A stretch of 64,000 bases of DNA, taken from the NCBI RefSeq assembly GCF_002104995.1, contig NW_024468256.1, forward strand, positions 392,001-456,000. Reading direction: 5' to 3'. This DNA is from Linderina pennispora. Lineage: Eukaryota; Kickxellomycota; Kickxellomycetes; Kickxellales; Kickxellaceae. The notes beneath the pieces are model-generated. The model ran no database searches and was not told where the DNA came from. It worked only from the letters and a program-made list of their open reading frames with translations. Below, piece after piece: positions 52,537 to 64,000 of this stretch; the stretch's first letter is position 1, and the number at the start of each line of letters is the position of its first letter. Made by a program: the position numbers and the translations under genes.

Positions 52537-54037
52537 ATTTATACTTTTAAATGCGAATATCTTTACCTACCTATATATAAGATTTTATAGTCGAAAAAGT
52601 ATCCAACCTGTCCGCTAGAACCTTTTTAGTTGGTTTCAAGATCAAAAGGAGTTTACAGAGCAAGTCACCCAAACTCGCTTTGAGGTTTAAAAGTTTTTTT
52701 TTTTTTGGCCAAGGCGACAAGATGTTATTGTAGTAGTCACAGGTCTCCACTAGATATCTCCATTGGTTCAGTCGCAAGAGCTGCTCTCATTGTCGGTCCG
52801 GCCTGATAACTTCCATGGTGTCATCATGGTAGTCATCACTGGCTGCGCAACACTCTTAGGATGTTTATTCTATGAGCACCTATTGAATCAAGGCCATATA
52901 GCTCTTCTAGCGGTCATGCAATATTTGTGGGTTTATTTTACAAATTAATTTGTCATTATGAACATGTGTAAGCAGGTAGTATTTGAGCCACAATGGTACC
53001 CAGTCTGTATAGACTGATTCAAGAGACTGTATCAGTGCTAAGGACCCGAAGAACCATGCAAGCCAGATAATCTTTAATAAAAAGTTCTTAATGCTATGCA
53101 TACGCAATAAAGCAAAACTGAACAGCATCATTTCTCTTCTTACTTGCCTATTGAATTCCTCAAATGAATATTACTCGCAGCACTACTGTCATAAATACAT
53201 CACTTTGGATGATATTGGCTCCGTGATTCTATGTTGCCTCCTAGAGGCAATTAGTACACGAGCATCAATATCATCCAAAGAGTATACATACATGCTTGCA
53301 CGATGGATACTTACTCCATCAACTAGCTGACGATGGATGCCTTTTGACCCTGCAACATTTGTAAATAAGGGGATTCTTTCGTTCTAATTCGATTTATTTA
53401 ATTTGTCACAACCTGAAGGCAAATACGACTATATCTGCCGATGGATTTCCTCAAGCTGGAAGGATAGGTCAGAACTGTTCGAACTGCAGAGTTTCAGGTG
53501 ATGTAGTTAGATACCTATATTTATGATTATCTATTACATAATAGCGATATCGAGCTGCATGGTGTACGCGACATGAATCAAGGTAGCGACATTCATGGAT
53601 ACCGAGTTGATGACAGCATACAAGAACAACATTGTGTTGCACTATGGCACTTGCCTACAGCGGATTCTGGCCAAATTGATTGATCATTCGCAGCCTGCAA
53701 AAACACACTGCACAGTACAATGGGCAATGTGTCTAAGGCTGAGTTCAATAACGCTTGTCAAGTGTGTATTTGTACACCTGCACAGAAGCTCCGCCAGGCA
53801 GTTGCCTCTAGGCACCCTGATCGCCATTGCACCAACAATCATCCGACACGTTCAAATGACCGGTTCGCCGTGATGCTCTTATCGACATGTCAACCCATGC
53901 TGACTAGCAGCCGAGCTCGCATCGCGAGCAGAGCAATTCTAGTATATTTTCTATGAAGCCATGGTGCATTGATAGTGGTTGCTACCCTAGAGGCCGACTC
54001 AGCCACAAAGCTTGTGTACTTAGAGTGACTACTACAT
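52537..54037. other. AT-rich gene-poor interval with a long hairpin element
   Basis: 1.5 kb with lower GC than flanking genes. Only short frames are present. One plus-strand stretch near 53597-53690 (AYKNNIVLHYGTCLQRILAK) is faintly reminiscent of transposon-encoded proteins but cannot be extended. A nested hairpin lies at 53203-53280. I would treat the interval as decayed repetitive or regulatory DNA. Confidence 0.35.
53203..53280. repeat. Nested 78-nt hairpin (inverted repeat)
   Basis: Outer arms CTTTGGATGATATTG (53203-53217) and its exact reverse complement (53266-53280) enclose an inner stem TTGCCTC/GAGGCAA (53234-53240 and 53244-53250) with a CTA loop. Both stems share the same centre, and the sequence between them is partly complementary. 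It therefore behaves as one long imperfect palindrome instead of two unrelated ones. Confidence 0.85.
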
Positions 54038-54803
54038 TCACGCTGAGGCGTACGCCAAAAGGTCTACTTCCTTGGATTTTTCTATATCTTGCCCCAGCTC
54101 CTCTCTGATCTTTTCCATCCGCTTCTCATATTCTTCCTGGAGTCTCCTTTCCTCCTGCTCTTCCTCGCGCCGCTTTTCCTCACGGAGCGCATCCGCCTTT
54201 CGGTACTTGACTAGCGTTCTTGGCGTATAGCTTCACGCATATAACTGCTAGGTTTACCAATGCGAGAAGAGTGAAGCCGGTGTCGAAAACTGTCAGCCAC
54301 CCCAGATGTGCAAGATACAGCGACAATGACACACCCATGCCAAAACAACCGTTGAGCGATGTCATGACATCGATAATCGATACGCTGCAGTAGTACACTA
54401 GACGGAGCACCTTGTTATCGAAGATTCTGGGTACGTTCCGCTGGCGACTATACATCATCTCCACGTCCGCCATCAGCGCAATGTCACCTTGCCAGAGCCA
54501 TATGATTGGGTCAACCGCAACCGTAGTCGGTATAAGGACCATTTGTGTAGCCATGACGAACATCTTCGGCGTAGTGTTAGGGTTCAGGATAAAATAGGAT
54601 AGGTAGATGCCGACAAACACAAAGTAAATATAGTAGCTCGCTCTGGCTAAGCGGGCCAGCAAGCGCTCACTTTTCCTTGTCGGTATGCTCAAAATGACGA
54701 ATGCGACCGCAAAGGGGATCCAAAACACGTAGATGAGTTTGGCAGCCACACCATCAGCGATAGGGAAACGCAACCTCACGTAAAAAAGACATGTATACTT
54801 CAA
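54038..54803 (-). CDS. Orphan multi-span membrane protein with coiled-coil tail
   Basis: Unrecognised. About 255 residues with five or six hydrophobic spans (LIYVFWIPFAVAFVILSI, YYIYFVFVGIYLSYFIL, MFVMATQMVLIPTTVAVDPI, LRLVYYCSVSIIDVMTSLNG, VFDTGFTLLALVNLAVICV). A highly charged helical tail follows (REEKRREEEQEERRLQEEYE), ending DLLAYASA with a stop at 54038-54040. One single-base break near 54210 separates the last span from the tail. The 5' end is uncertain: a possible ATG start MSFLREVAFP at about 54792 would need a one-base change. The absence of conserved motifs prevents assignment to a transporter or receptor family. Confidence 0.5.
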
Positions 54804-56271
54804 ATATCAGAAAATGGAGGAAAGGGAGAAGGATGTGGACCATGAAGACAAAAGCAGCTGCAGTCTAAAGAAGATCTCCAGCTCATCCCTGCAAATGACA
54901 TCACTTTCGAGCATCCAATGCATGTCTGGATTTGGCCGCATTATAATCAACTAATTACTCTATCTAACTTGTTGATCTGTCTGATCGTATATCGCCATCC
55001 TTTACATTCTGCCTGCCAAAGGCCAGTATGTGAGATTCCGAGTCTTGGTCTCCTTGAGCCAAGCAGGTTTCAAGTAGCCAATTGCACAAAGGGGTTAAGG
55101 GAGATTCTGGCAGGATCACAGCAATTATCTAGCACTTGACATGGTATATCACCCAGCACCAATCTCCCTGCGTATGGATGGCTCCAACACTATGATTACC
55201 TTTTGACAGCAAAGTTACTGGAGAATGAACCGATTGGTAAATATGTATACAGTTCTGGCACCTCTTCTATCCTGTGTGATCCTGCAGTAATTTTCATGCT
55301 CACAGCAATGAAATTGTCTAACTCCAATCCTCTCATTTATTCTTAGTTGAGGTGCATACCACATACGAAGATGCAAGGAAAGTGAAGCAGCACAATAAAG
55401 ACATGCGTAAGCTTTCCTCAGAAAAGTTAACCCTGGCGGCTGTATTGCCCGAATGCCAGTTTGTAGGGATTCCCACTGATTTTGGTTGCCATGCTTTATT
55501 GGCCAGATAGCAGGAAGGAAAGCGAGACTCGCTGTACCGTATGGCCGGGCTTAATTTTTCTGAGGAAACGATGCAGTTTGCACGCATGACTGTCTGAGAC
55601 GGACATCTTGGATTAGCAAGACCTTTATTGGACAGCAAAGTAGGATTAGGAGGACAAAGGAGATTCTTGGTTTCCTTCGCCCAATTGTGCGGATAAAAAT
55701 TGTACGATTTACAAGCAAGATCGTCCTAAACCACCATGCTGAAGTGGAGTTGACTTAGCAGCCATTGGCCGGAGTACCAAACATGGGCTGCATGAGTTGG
55801 GTTTAATAATTGAAGTTTGTTTTTCAAACTCATTCGGTCCGCGGAATAAACTAAATTGCCGCGCTGGTGAGAACTGTATGTTCTCAGGGCAGTAATCTGC
55901 AATGCGTTTTGACCAAAACGGGGTAAGGGAACAAATAATGCTGGCGGCAATTGAGCCGCATTGGGATCGTTCAAGAGCTATTATACCTGCCAAGGAGTGG
56001 TGTGCACCTCTCGGCGACCCAGGTGGTAGTCACGACACGGATTTGCGGATGGGGAAGGGGTCAATCGACAATACCACAAGTCTGCAATCATAAGAAGCTG
56101 GGAGAATAAAGGAACCACCTTGCAAATCGGCAATTTGTGCAAACCGCTTCGAGTATGCTATGTTGTGAGGAGCTATCAATATAATTGTTGACTCTGCTAG
56201 GGTCTGCGTTCTTCTGAGACAATATATATTTTCAACTCCATCTTTGCACCGCCTACCACTTTATTCTTGTA
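54804..56271. other. Gene-poor interval upstream of the oligopeptide transporter
   Basis: About 1.5 kb of AT-richer sequence. Minus-strand frames at 55333-55638 and 55709-55993 have protein-like composition (for example FWSKRIADYCPENIQFSPA) but no start, no continuity and no family match. They might be remnants. The promoter of the plus-strand transporter is expected near 56150-56270 (CAATATATATTTTC at about 56219). Confidence 0.35.
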
Positions 56272-58576
56272 ATGCAGGAAAAAGACATACTAGGGACATC
56301 GCAAGTCCACCGGAGCGACTATGACAGACTCACAGATCCCTCCACCCACAGCGTTATTTTCTCTACCGTGGCTGACCGATCCCAATCACAGGTCGACGAT
56401 AAGGAGACGCCATTGACATGGTCGCATAATGCGTCTACAGCTGGGCATCGCGGATCATCTTCGCATAGCCAAAACTCACCCTACGACATGGTGCGGTCGG
56501 CTGTGTCTCCGACTGATTCTGGTGTCCCCTCACTTACCTTCCGGTCGGTAATCCTTGGCCTATTCTTTGCAGCTGTCATGGGTTTTACCGATCAACTCAT
56601 GGTTTACAGGGATACACCACTTCAGCTTACCAGCTATGTGGTACAGATTCTGTCGTTCCCACTCGGCTACTTCATGTCGCGAATTCTACCTACCCGGAGC
56701 TTTGAAACCTTTGGCTACACGTGGTCATTCAACCCCGGCCGGTTCAGCATCAAAGAGCATGCCCTCATCTCGATATTTGCATCATCTGCAACCAGCGGCA
56801 GCTATGTCATGAGCTCGGTCATTCTACAAGACGTGCGGTATGGCAACTCGTTAGGCTTTGGAGCATCCGTTCTTCTTACTCTTTCGACGCAACTGCTGGG
56901 GTTCAGCTTCACTGGCATTGTTCGCGAGGTCCTCATTTACCCAGCGGCCATGATATTCCCTGCATCTCTGGTCAGCGTGACGCTTTTCCGCACATTCCAC
57001 GATTCGACGTCATATATGAACCATGCCAAGCGAGTCAGATTCTTCTGGATTGCATTCGCGGGCATGTTCCTCTACAGCACGCTGCCTGGGTTTATTATGC
57101 CGATTCTGGGTGCTGTGCCAATTCTGTGCATGGCAGCCCCAGATAATATCATTGCTCACCAGCTGGGGGGCGCGTTCCACGGGCTGGGTATGCTTAATTT
57201 CACATTAGATTGGTCGATGGTCTCCAGTGGCTACTTTGGCCCTCCGGTCGCTATTCCATGGTACATTGCCTGCAACATGTTTGCTGGATTTGTCATCGTT
57301 TTTTGGCTGATCGTTCCGATAGGCTACTATTCTGACACATGGGGGTCCAGCAAACTTCCCATCTACGCTAATGGAATGTTCCTTTCCAACGGCTCCCGCT
57401 ACAACGTGTCGATGGTTATTGGCCCTGACGGAAAGCTGGACTCGGATGCATATACGGCTTATGGCTACTTGCGAGTTCCGTTTGCAGTAGCTGTGCAGAA
57501 CTGCCGGGCGCTTATTGCAATTACGTCGCTGCTTGTATACACAATGCTTCACCACGGAAAGGACGTGTACCGCACAATTTTCCAGGCTAACGATGACCAC
57601 GATTACGACGACGACGATATCCATGCTCGACTGATGCGCCGCTACCCTGAGGTCCCTCACTGGTGGTACGCAGCTATATTCGTATCTATGCTCGCCATGG
57701 GTATCGCTGTTTGCGAAACCTACCACCTGCTTCCTTGGTACTGGATGCTGTTGGGAACGATCTTTTCGTTTACGTTCGTCATTCCAAATGGTATCCTGAT
57801 GGCCCTGAGTAACCAACGGCTCGGACTAAACATCATTTCTGCGCTTATTGCCGGCTACGGGATCCCTGGAAACTACCTCGCCAACACCTTCTTTCGTGTC
57901 TACTCCCATGTGCCTATGTGGACTGCACTGATTCAGATCGGAAACCATAAAATGGCCCACTACCTCAAGATACCGCCACGTCATGTATTCCTGGCACAGA
58001 TATCCGGAATAGTGGTCATGGCGTTTGTGCAGAGTGGAGTCGGGACTTGGATGCTGAGTACTGTCGATGGATTCTGCACCACAAACCCTGGCTGGTCCTG
58101 TGTCCAGATCAACACATACTACGAGTCATCAGTCATGTGGGGTCTAATTGGTCCAGGACGCCTTCTCCATGGTGGTTCCCCCTACGCACTCACCAAGTTC
58201 ATGTTTATCATCGGCACGATAGTTCCTGTGCCCGTGTGGTATCTGCAGAGGAAATTCCCGGGTAGTTTCTGGCATAATATCCATCTACCGGTGTTGCTTT
58301 CCGCCATGATTCACATGCCCGGTGCACCATCAACTGTTATGACTGGTTGGTTCTTGACCTGCTTCATCTTCCAATATGTCATCCACAAGTTCCACTATAG
58401 GTGGTTCAAGCGATTTGCATTCACGCTAATTGCTGCATTTGACTCTAGCGTCACACTCTCCTGCCGTGCTGGTCTACTTTATATTCAGATACTCGCACAT
58501 CGAAATGCCCAGGTACTGGGGTACCAATATCAACCTCTGTCCGCTCACGTCCAAGAATAGTGGCTACAGGAGCTGA
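56272..58576 (+). CDS. Oligopeptide transporter (OPT family)
   Basis: Proton-coupled importer of small peptides, or of metal and glutathione conjugates, at the plasma membrane. About 768 residues with a long hydrophilic N-terminus and roughly 14-16 membrane spans. OPT signatures are visible: the WSFNPGRFSIKEH (NPG) motif after span 2, LGFSFTGIVREVLIYPAAMI, PNGILMALSNQRLGLN, IAGYGIPGNYLANTFFR, and the conserved HYLKIPPRHVF (KIPPR) motif. A single extra base near 58460 makes the frame end early. In register the C-terminus is YFIFRYSHIEMPRYWGTNI ... LTSKNSGYRS with a stop at 58574-58576, matching the family's typical RYWG-like ending. Convergent with the fatty acid synthase gene. Confidence 0.94.
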
Positions 58577-58830
58577 GCAAGTATCTCAAGTAGTAATAAT
58601 AATGATGTCTGTCTGCATGGATATGATACCTGCATGGCTGTGTTGGAGTTCTGGGCTTGTTTTCATTTTAAATTCTGATCCCAGTTGGTAATATTTCTAC
58701 TACTAGACTATTAGAAAGTACACGTGGATACATGTTATTAATGCACGACAAACATATATTGCATAATTCAATGGCTAATGAATTTGGTGTACCCTTTTAA
58801 TGGATACAAGCGAATGGAATCAAGTCTACC
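58577..58830. other. Convergent intergenic region, transporter / fatty acid synthase
   Basis: 254 nt between two converging stops. AT-rich with several AATAA-like stretches suitable for polyadenylation on both strands. On the minus strand the sequence beyond the synthase stop (58831) contains no frame resembling a phosphopantetheinyl transferase. Confidence 0.5.
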
Positions 58831-61800
58831 TTAAAATTGATAAGAGCCGCTCAGAGGATTATATCTGGCCCGGGAATGAGGGTCTAGATAGACCTGCGAT
58901 TCCTGGTCAGGTGTATATGGCGGAGATGTCTTGACATGGACAAATGTGTGCTTGCCATATAATGCCCCCAGCCGGATGCATATGTGACATTCTCATGCTG
59001 TTGTTGTTGTTCACTCGATATGCCTCCAGCTCATCTCTTGACAGGGTTGCGAATAAGTAGTCTGGATGAATAATGAGTGCGCCTGCTCCGGACTGACTCA
59101 TCCCGAATGAGGTAAGCATTGCCGCTTTTATGATTGGGACCTTGTACGACTGACTCGGGTACACAAGGTAGTCATATTGGGCAAGGTCATTGTCGATGTT
59201 GTCTGCGTTTCGATTTCCTGGGACAATAGAGGAATTCATAGACTGAAGAACACCATTCAGCATGAATAATGCAGGCTGCGGATTTTGGATGCCCTGTCAG
59301 CCATTTCTGGCATGTAACTGGAACAGGGAAACCAGGTGTTCGGCCTAGTTTCTGCATGAGCTTGCAATAGACATCTGATTCATTTTGATCATTCAGCACA
59401 GTCGATGTTCCATGGAATGAAGCCAGACCAATGTCATCTGGCCCCAGTCCCCAAACTGCAAGTGCACCACGCAGAGGGGATATCAACGGGTTATTCTTAT
59501 AGAATTCGTTACCCCATGTGTCTTTGGCAGCATTCTTCAGACGCAATATGTCCTTAGTTTGAGATCTGCCAAGGTGTACCCACGGACTCCAAAGCCAAAT
59601 TTTCAATATCGGATAGTTGTCTACGCAAGCACATACGTCTGAATTGATGTCCAAAAAGGGTGAGCGAGCAGAGCTGCCACACTCGCGACCAATAGACAGC
59701 ATGCCCTGTCCTGGAGCTGTAAGATTCGTGGTTGATTTGTCGGTTGCTGTGGTTGAAAGAGCAACCACTCCATACACTGGAGCGCCCATTTCAATTGCGG
59801 CAGACGCCGACATAAGGACGGCTATTCCTGCCCCGTATCCCTCTGTAAATCCAGCTCTAGTTGCTGTACATGGGCGGCAGATCTCTCCCGGAAACCGTCC
59901 GTATTCAGTCTCCCTGCTAGCACTGCTTGTCGCATTCATCATCGCTAACTCGTAGGATGTCTCCTGTTCATAAGAGTTAGCCGCTCCTGCAAGCATCATC
60001 CTTGCTTTTCCGCTCTGAATTGTCTCAACCGCAGTATCTATTGAAACTAGCGAAGTCGCACAGGCTGCAACAACCGGCTTCAGTGGTCCTGCAGATGATA
60101 GTAGAAGCAGGTTAATCCAAGCACCAATGTTGTTGATTGATGATTCAATCAGGCTCTCGTTATTGACTGGTTTATCCATCCAACGCCATTTGAGAACTCC
60201 TAGTCTACTTTGTCCACCGCCCATGCACGACCCAATAGAGTGACCCACCTCCGACACATGCAAATACTCATATATCCGATAGGGATCGGTAATTCCCGAG
60301 CGAACAAGCGCCTCCATCGTTGCAACGACAGAATACAATACTACAGGATCAACACGTTCAATTATATCTCCTGGAATACCGAACCGCTCTGGATCCCAAC
60401 CTGCTGGGAGTTGCGCGACAACTGTCCGGTCAAATTTCATTGCTTTTGCTACAAGCAGAACCGCACCCTTTAGCATTTTAACCGACCATGTGCCATCCGG
60501 ATTTGCCCATATATCGACCCTATCGCTGTTCTCCAATTTGAATTGGCTTGCTTCTTCAGCAGTTGTCACAAACGGCTCAAGATCATGATCAATCTGTAGT
60601 TCACGCACAAAGGGCTTTTTGGCTGCAGCACCATTCTCACATAGCTCCGGTTCAATGACACGAATCCCTGTATGCTCGAGAATATAAGGCTCATATATTG
60701 CCTTGACGTCCCTATCGCGTACTGGCTCCAATGTTTTGGTATCAACCCAGCCAATATAATGCTCTCCTGTTGCAGGGTGGTCACCAGAAAAGTGCTTGAT
60801 CAGGCCCATGATCCATGCTAGCTCGATACATCCTTCTATCGAGAACTCGCCATATGCTTCCATCTCCCAACGCAATGCGGCATTGCCATATGAGCTGACT
60901 TCTCCAAACCCAGTAACTACCACGACTTTGTCCAGATTGACCATCCCCTCCAAGTGTCTCAGATGCTCAAGTTGTTCGTATGATTTAGCACAAGGCATAT
61001 CGGACGTGAAGTTTGCTAAGGGCGAAGTTAGCTCTTTATACCGGAATGACTTGATATCAACTTGCTGTTCAGCTCGGATATCAGAGGAAATTCCAGACAG
61101 GACTGCTCGTAGCCGAGATTGTTCGGCTGAGATTTCCACCCGTATTCCTGAATGCTACCTCTTTCAGTCTCTCATAAGGCAGAGACAAACCCACAAACCT
61201 ACCAAAGAGGGGGCGTTTGTGTGCCAACTCCACCATGGTTGGGCAAAGTAAAGCCAAGTTATATTGAATGCCATCTCCTCTCGTGAGAACGTACGCCAGC
61301 CTGCCTTTTCCATCCCAGCATAAGTGCTCACGGTCCCTGATGTCATACTTGTGCTTCGTGTCCATCCGATATCGCCTCCGGTTATAGAGATGTATCCTGA
61401 CCAAGATTCTGAATAGCCAGCGGTTGTAGAGTACATGCAGGGCAGCCTTTGTTTCGCCATATAGGACCGTCATCGCCCATTAGTCCTTGATTAGGCGAGT
61501 GAGGCAATACAACAAGCGTTGGTGTTATTAAATGCATGTACTTTACTTTTGCGGCCTTGATCTCCCCCAGCATGCGTAGGATATTGGTCAGCAGGATACG
61601 GACAGTCAGCTCTGAGCTTGAATCAATCGCTGGTCATGTCCTTTCCATGCTCTGGGAATGTAGCAAATGGTGCAACAAAGTCAAGATCTTCTCCAAGACC
61701 ACTGTCACTGTAAATATAGTCAACTAGCCTCTTGACATCTTCAACTGATGCCTGATTAAATGGAACAAGGACAAGCTCAGAGCCGCGGGCACCAAATTGG

Positions 61801-64000
61801 CGGTAAGTCTCCTCAAAAAAGCGAACTGACTGCATGTTGTAGCTTGATGTAGTAGCAATCACTTTCGCACCACCTGACAACAATGCCTCGATAAGCCCAG
61901 ATCCAATAGAGTTCTTGCCACACCCTGTAACAAGGGCAACCTTGCCCTTGAATGTTATACCACTGGAAGCCACCTCAGTGAGTGCATCGAAATAGATGCT
62001 AGATAGTGATTCACTATACTCCCAGGCTAGACCTCCAGGCCGTTCGCACATATAGAGTAAGGATGCCTCGCCAAACACCACGTTTCTTCATACTGGTGAT
62101 ATAATCGGATATGCTGGCCTCACCTGGACGAGGCAGCTCAAGGTATTGGAGCTCCCCTCGTTCATTAATAGACACATGGGGTTCTAAGCGGCGTTGACAG
62201 CTCCCTGTAGAGTGGGTCGCAATCTAGAGCTTCATTGCATCTATCATAAATATCGACCGCAAGTCGCAATGCCTTCTGGGAGGGCTGGTCAGAAATATAA
62301 GCCAAGGTAGATATGATTCCCTTAAGCATTTTGAGCAGCCCAGGGCTGGACCGATTTCGAAGCATGTGAAGGCGCTTTGAGGTTGCCTCACTGTCTAGCT
62401 GATCTCCTCCGGCCAATATGCTGTAGATCCAACGCATAGCATCCTGTCGAGCCCAATTCCAGAACGAGCTGTATTGCCGAGCCTTCTTCCTGCTAAACAG
62501 TGGTCTGGTTCGGTTCACAAACTCTTCGCCAATGTCCTTGTATACATGGGCCAGCGTCATTGCCTGCTCTGAAATCGTAGATTCCATGTCTTCTGTAGCC
62601 CTTGCTCCGTTCACGTAGATCAACACCAATGTCCTTGGCAAGTAGTTCCAGCTGGCGCAGGGCAAGCTTATGTTGGCGCTCTTTCATTGCTTCCAACTCT
62701 CTGCTGCTAGCAAACCTGGGCTGCAGACTTGGTGGATGCCTTGACCGCTTTTCCACAAGTGGTGACAAAGGAATGCCCCAGTCGTTTTGCATACACGTTG
62801 GCAACGCTGTCCAACCATGCTTGTCCAGAGGCTGCATCCGGTAAGCGGCTGACTGGCTCGAGAGTGGTAGCAACAAGAAGTACAGCGTCTTGTCTTTGAG
62901 GGCCAAGTCCATATTTTGCCTTTAGGTGAGCTCGAGCACTTGCCAGGGAGAATACATTAGGAAGCTTTGAGGCAAACAGTCTCTGTACTACAGACTGAGT
63001 ATGCTTTCCCAGAGAGTCCTTTTTGCTTCCAATTCTCTTTACAGCTTCCTGCAATGGAAGCTCGGTTATATTTTCAGGAACGACTTTTCCAAATTCCATG
63101 ATGATACTGCTGATAATCTCGTTCTGCAATGTAGACTTTCCAGCAACAAGCTCTTTAATGGATTTGTTGAGCTGGATGTCCTGTGATGTTCTTGCCCAGC
63201 TTTAGCCCAACTATAATCTGTAGTATGTCCACAGCAGACAGGGGGATGTCATCCATTTCTATAGTAGCTCCAGTTAGCGGACCTGGAGTGATATCTGCAG
63301 GAACCATCGGCTCCTCATCTGAGGGAACATGGGCAGATAAATTCTGGACGGCAGTTGAGTAGATTCGGATGCTCACTAATGAGTGGGCTTCTGTCACCTT
63401 TCAAAGTCCTTATTGGGCTTGGGGCTTCCGAGTAATACACGCTGCCTCTATTGACTTGTGGCATGGAGAATGGCAGTTCTTTCATCTATGGTATACCACT
63501 GCGCTAGTGTACGCTGAGCCATTCGACAGAGTGTTGCGATTAGGGCCAATCTCAATCAACCGAGAAACACACGAGCGGATCAATACAGTATTTTGTGTCT
63601 CTATCCACATAACTGGTCGTGCTATTTGGAATGACAGCAATTCGATGAGCAAAAGACGCGCGCAAGACGACACTTGGCCCTGATTATAATGACTGTTATC
63701 GTCCCAAGAATCGAGCAATTTGCTAACGACACTCGAGTGGCTAACATCGTATACCTGTTTCATAAACTTCTGGGAAACATCGAACGGTGTACCAGTCATA
63801 TTTGGTATATACCTGTTATACAGGTTCTCAAATATATCTGGGTTCTTTGGGAGTACTTGGTCCAGAAATTCACGAAAAGCTGAAACAGTAGGTTCGAGCA
63901 AGCTGGAGTGATATGGTAGATCAATACCATTGAGCACAGTCGTAGCACCACTGCTTTGCAATCCATAAACGGCAGTGTCCACTGCTAGTACTTCCTGGAC
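58831..64000 (-). CDS. Fungal type I fatty acid synthase, beta-alpha fusion (5' part outside window)
   Basis: Cytosolic multi-enzyme for de novo fatty acid synthesis. Reading from the right edge, the beta-subunit C-terminus (malonyl/palmitoyl transferase: LYNRYIPNMTGTPFDVSQKF) runs without a stop into the start of the alpha subunit (LLLIELLSFQIARPVMWIET), so both are one polypeptide. Next come the ACP (ELVAGKSTLQNEI, carrying the pantetheine serine), a structural region, and the ketoreductase (KVALVTGCGKNSIGSGLIEA, SPNQGLMGDDG, FSREEMAFN). The ketosynthase follows, with its cysteine in VAACATSLVSIDTAVE and histidines in FHGTSTVLNDQNE and WLTGHPKSAA. The last part, FVHVKTSPPYTPDQESQVYL then GSYQF, stops at 58831-58833, before the usual phosphopantetheinyl transferase domain. 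At least ten single-base breaks occur over 5.2 kb. GC is lower than in most genes here. Confidence 0.93.

Noticed and set aside
53597-53690. AYKNNIVLHYGTCLQRILAK stretch as a transposase remnant
   Set aside because: Resemblance is impressionistic, very short, and not flanked by terminal repeats or an extendable frame.
1-64000. tRNA and rRNA genes
   Set aside because: I looked for T-arm type GGTTCGAAT patterns and paired acceptor stems while reading and found none convincing. A tRNAscan run would be decisive.

Overview
This window is nuclear DNA from a fungus. The genes are typical fungal housekeeping genes with short GT-AG introns (about 80-170 nt where I could phase them). Many carry TATA boxes 100-170 nt upstream of the start codon. 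There are two secreted M36 fungalysin proteases, a fungal type I fatty acid synthase, a GT15 mannosyltransferase and a Cas1-type O-acetyltransferase. I infer an early-diverging lineage (Kickxellomycotina/Zoopagomycota would fit), but this rests on overall flavour, not a phylogenetic test.

Layout. 1-9.3 kb: mitochondrial and metabolic genes (complex I 49 kDa subunit, a metaxin, TANGO2, a tiny zinc-finger protein, 3-methylcrotonyl-CoA carboxylase alpha, dihydroorotase). 9.7-18.8 kb: accessory region with two fungalysins flanking a leucine-rich, F-box-like hypothetical gene. 19-30 kb: dense housekeeping block (ARPC3, a CUE-domain protein, CAS1, TTI1, RFA1) plus small secreted cysteine-rich genes. 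30-37 kb: sparse region with three further tiny zinc-finger genes and a Tyr/Lys/Pro-rich secreted repeat protein. 37.7-47.7 kb: REX4, EME1, mitochondrial bL31, a DUF1746/Dsc4-like membrane protein, an orphan gene, FCF1 and a C2H2 transcription factor. 47.7-56 kb: gene-poor, partly AT-rich, with a GT15 mannosyltransferase, an orphan membrane protein and two notable palindromic elements. 56-64 kb: an oligopeptide transporter converging on a fatty acid synthase gene that continues past the window's right edge.

Most remarkable. (1) Four dispersed micro-genes encode stand-alone single zinc fingers of 39-67 residues with identical spacing C-x2-C-x12-H-x4-[H/C] and almost nothing after the finger. 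(2) The fatty acid synthase is a beta-alpha fusion that seems to stop before the usual C-terminal phosphopantetheinyl transferase domain. (3) A secreted protein carries 69-residue repeats arranged in an ABAB higher-order pattern. (4) A 78-nt nested hairpin and a 24-bp perfect palindrome lie in gene-poor DNA.

Caution. Roughly half of the conserved genes contain one or more single-base frameshifts, mostly extra bases in or beside short homopolymers. Because essential genes are affected (RFA1, complex I, FAS), I read these as sequence errors rather than pseudogenes. Coordinates below span the whole gene; frame breaks and introns are described in the text.
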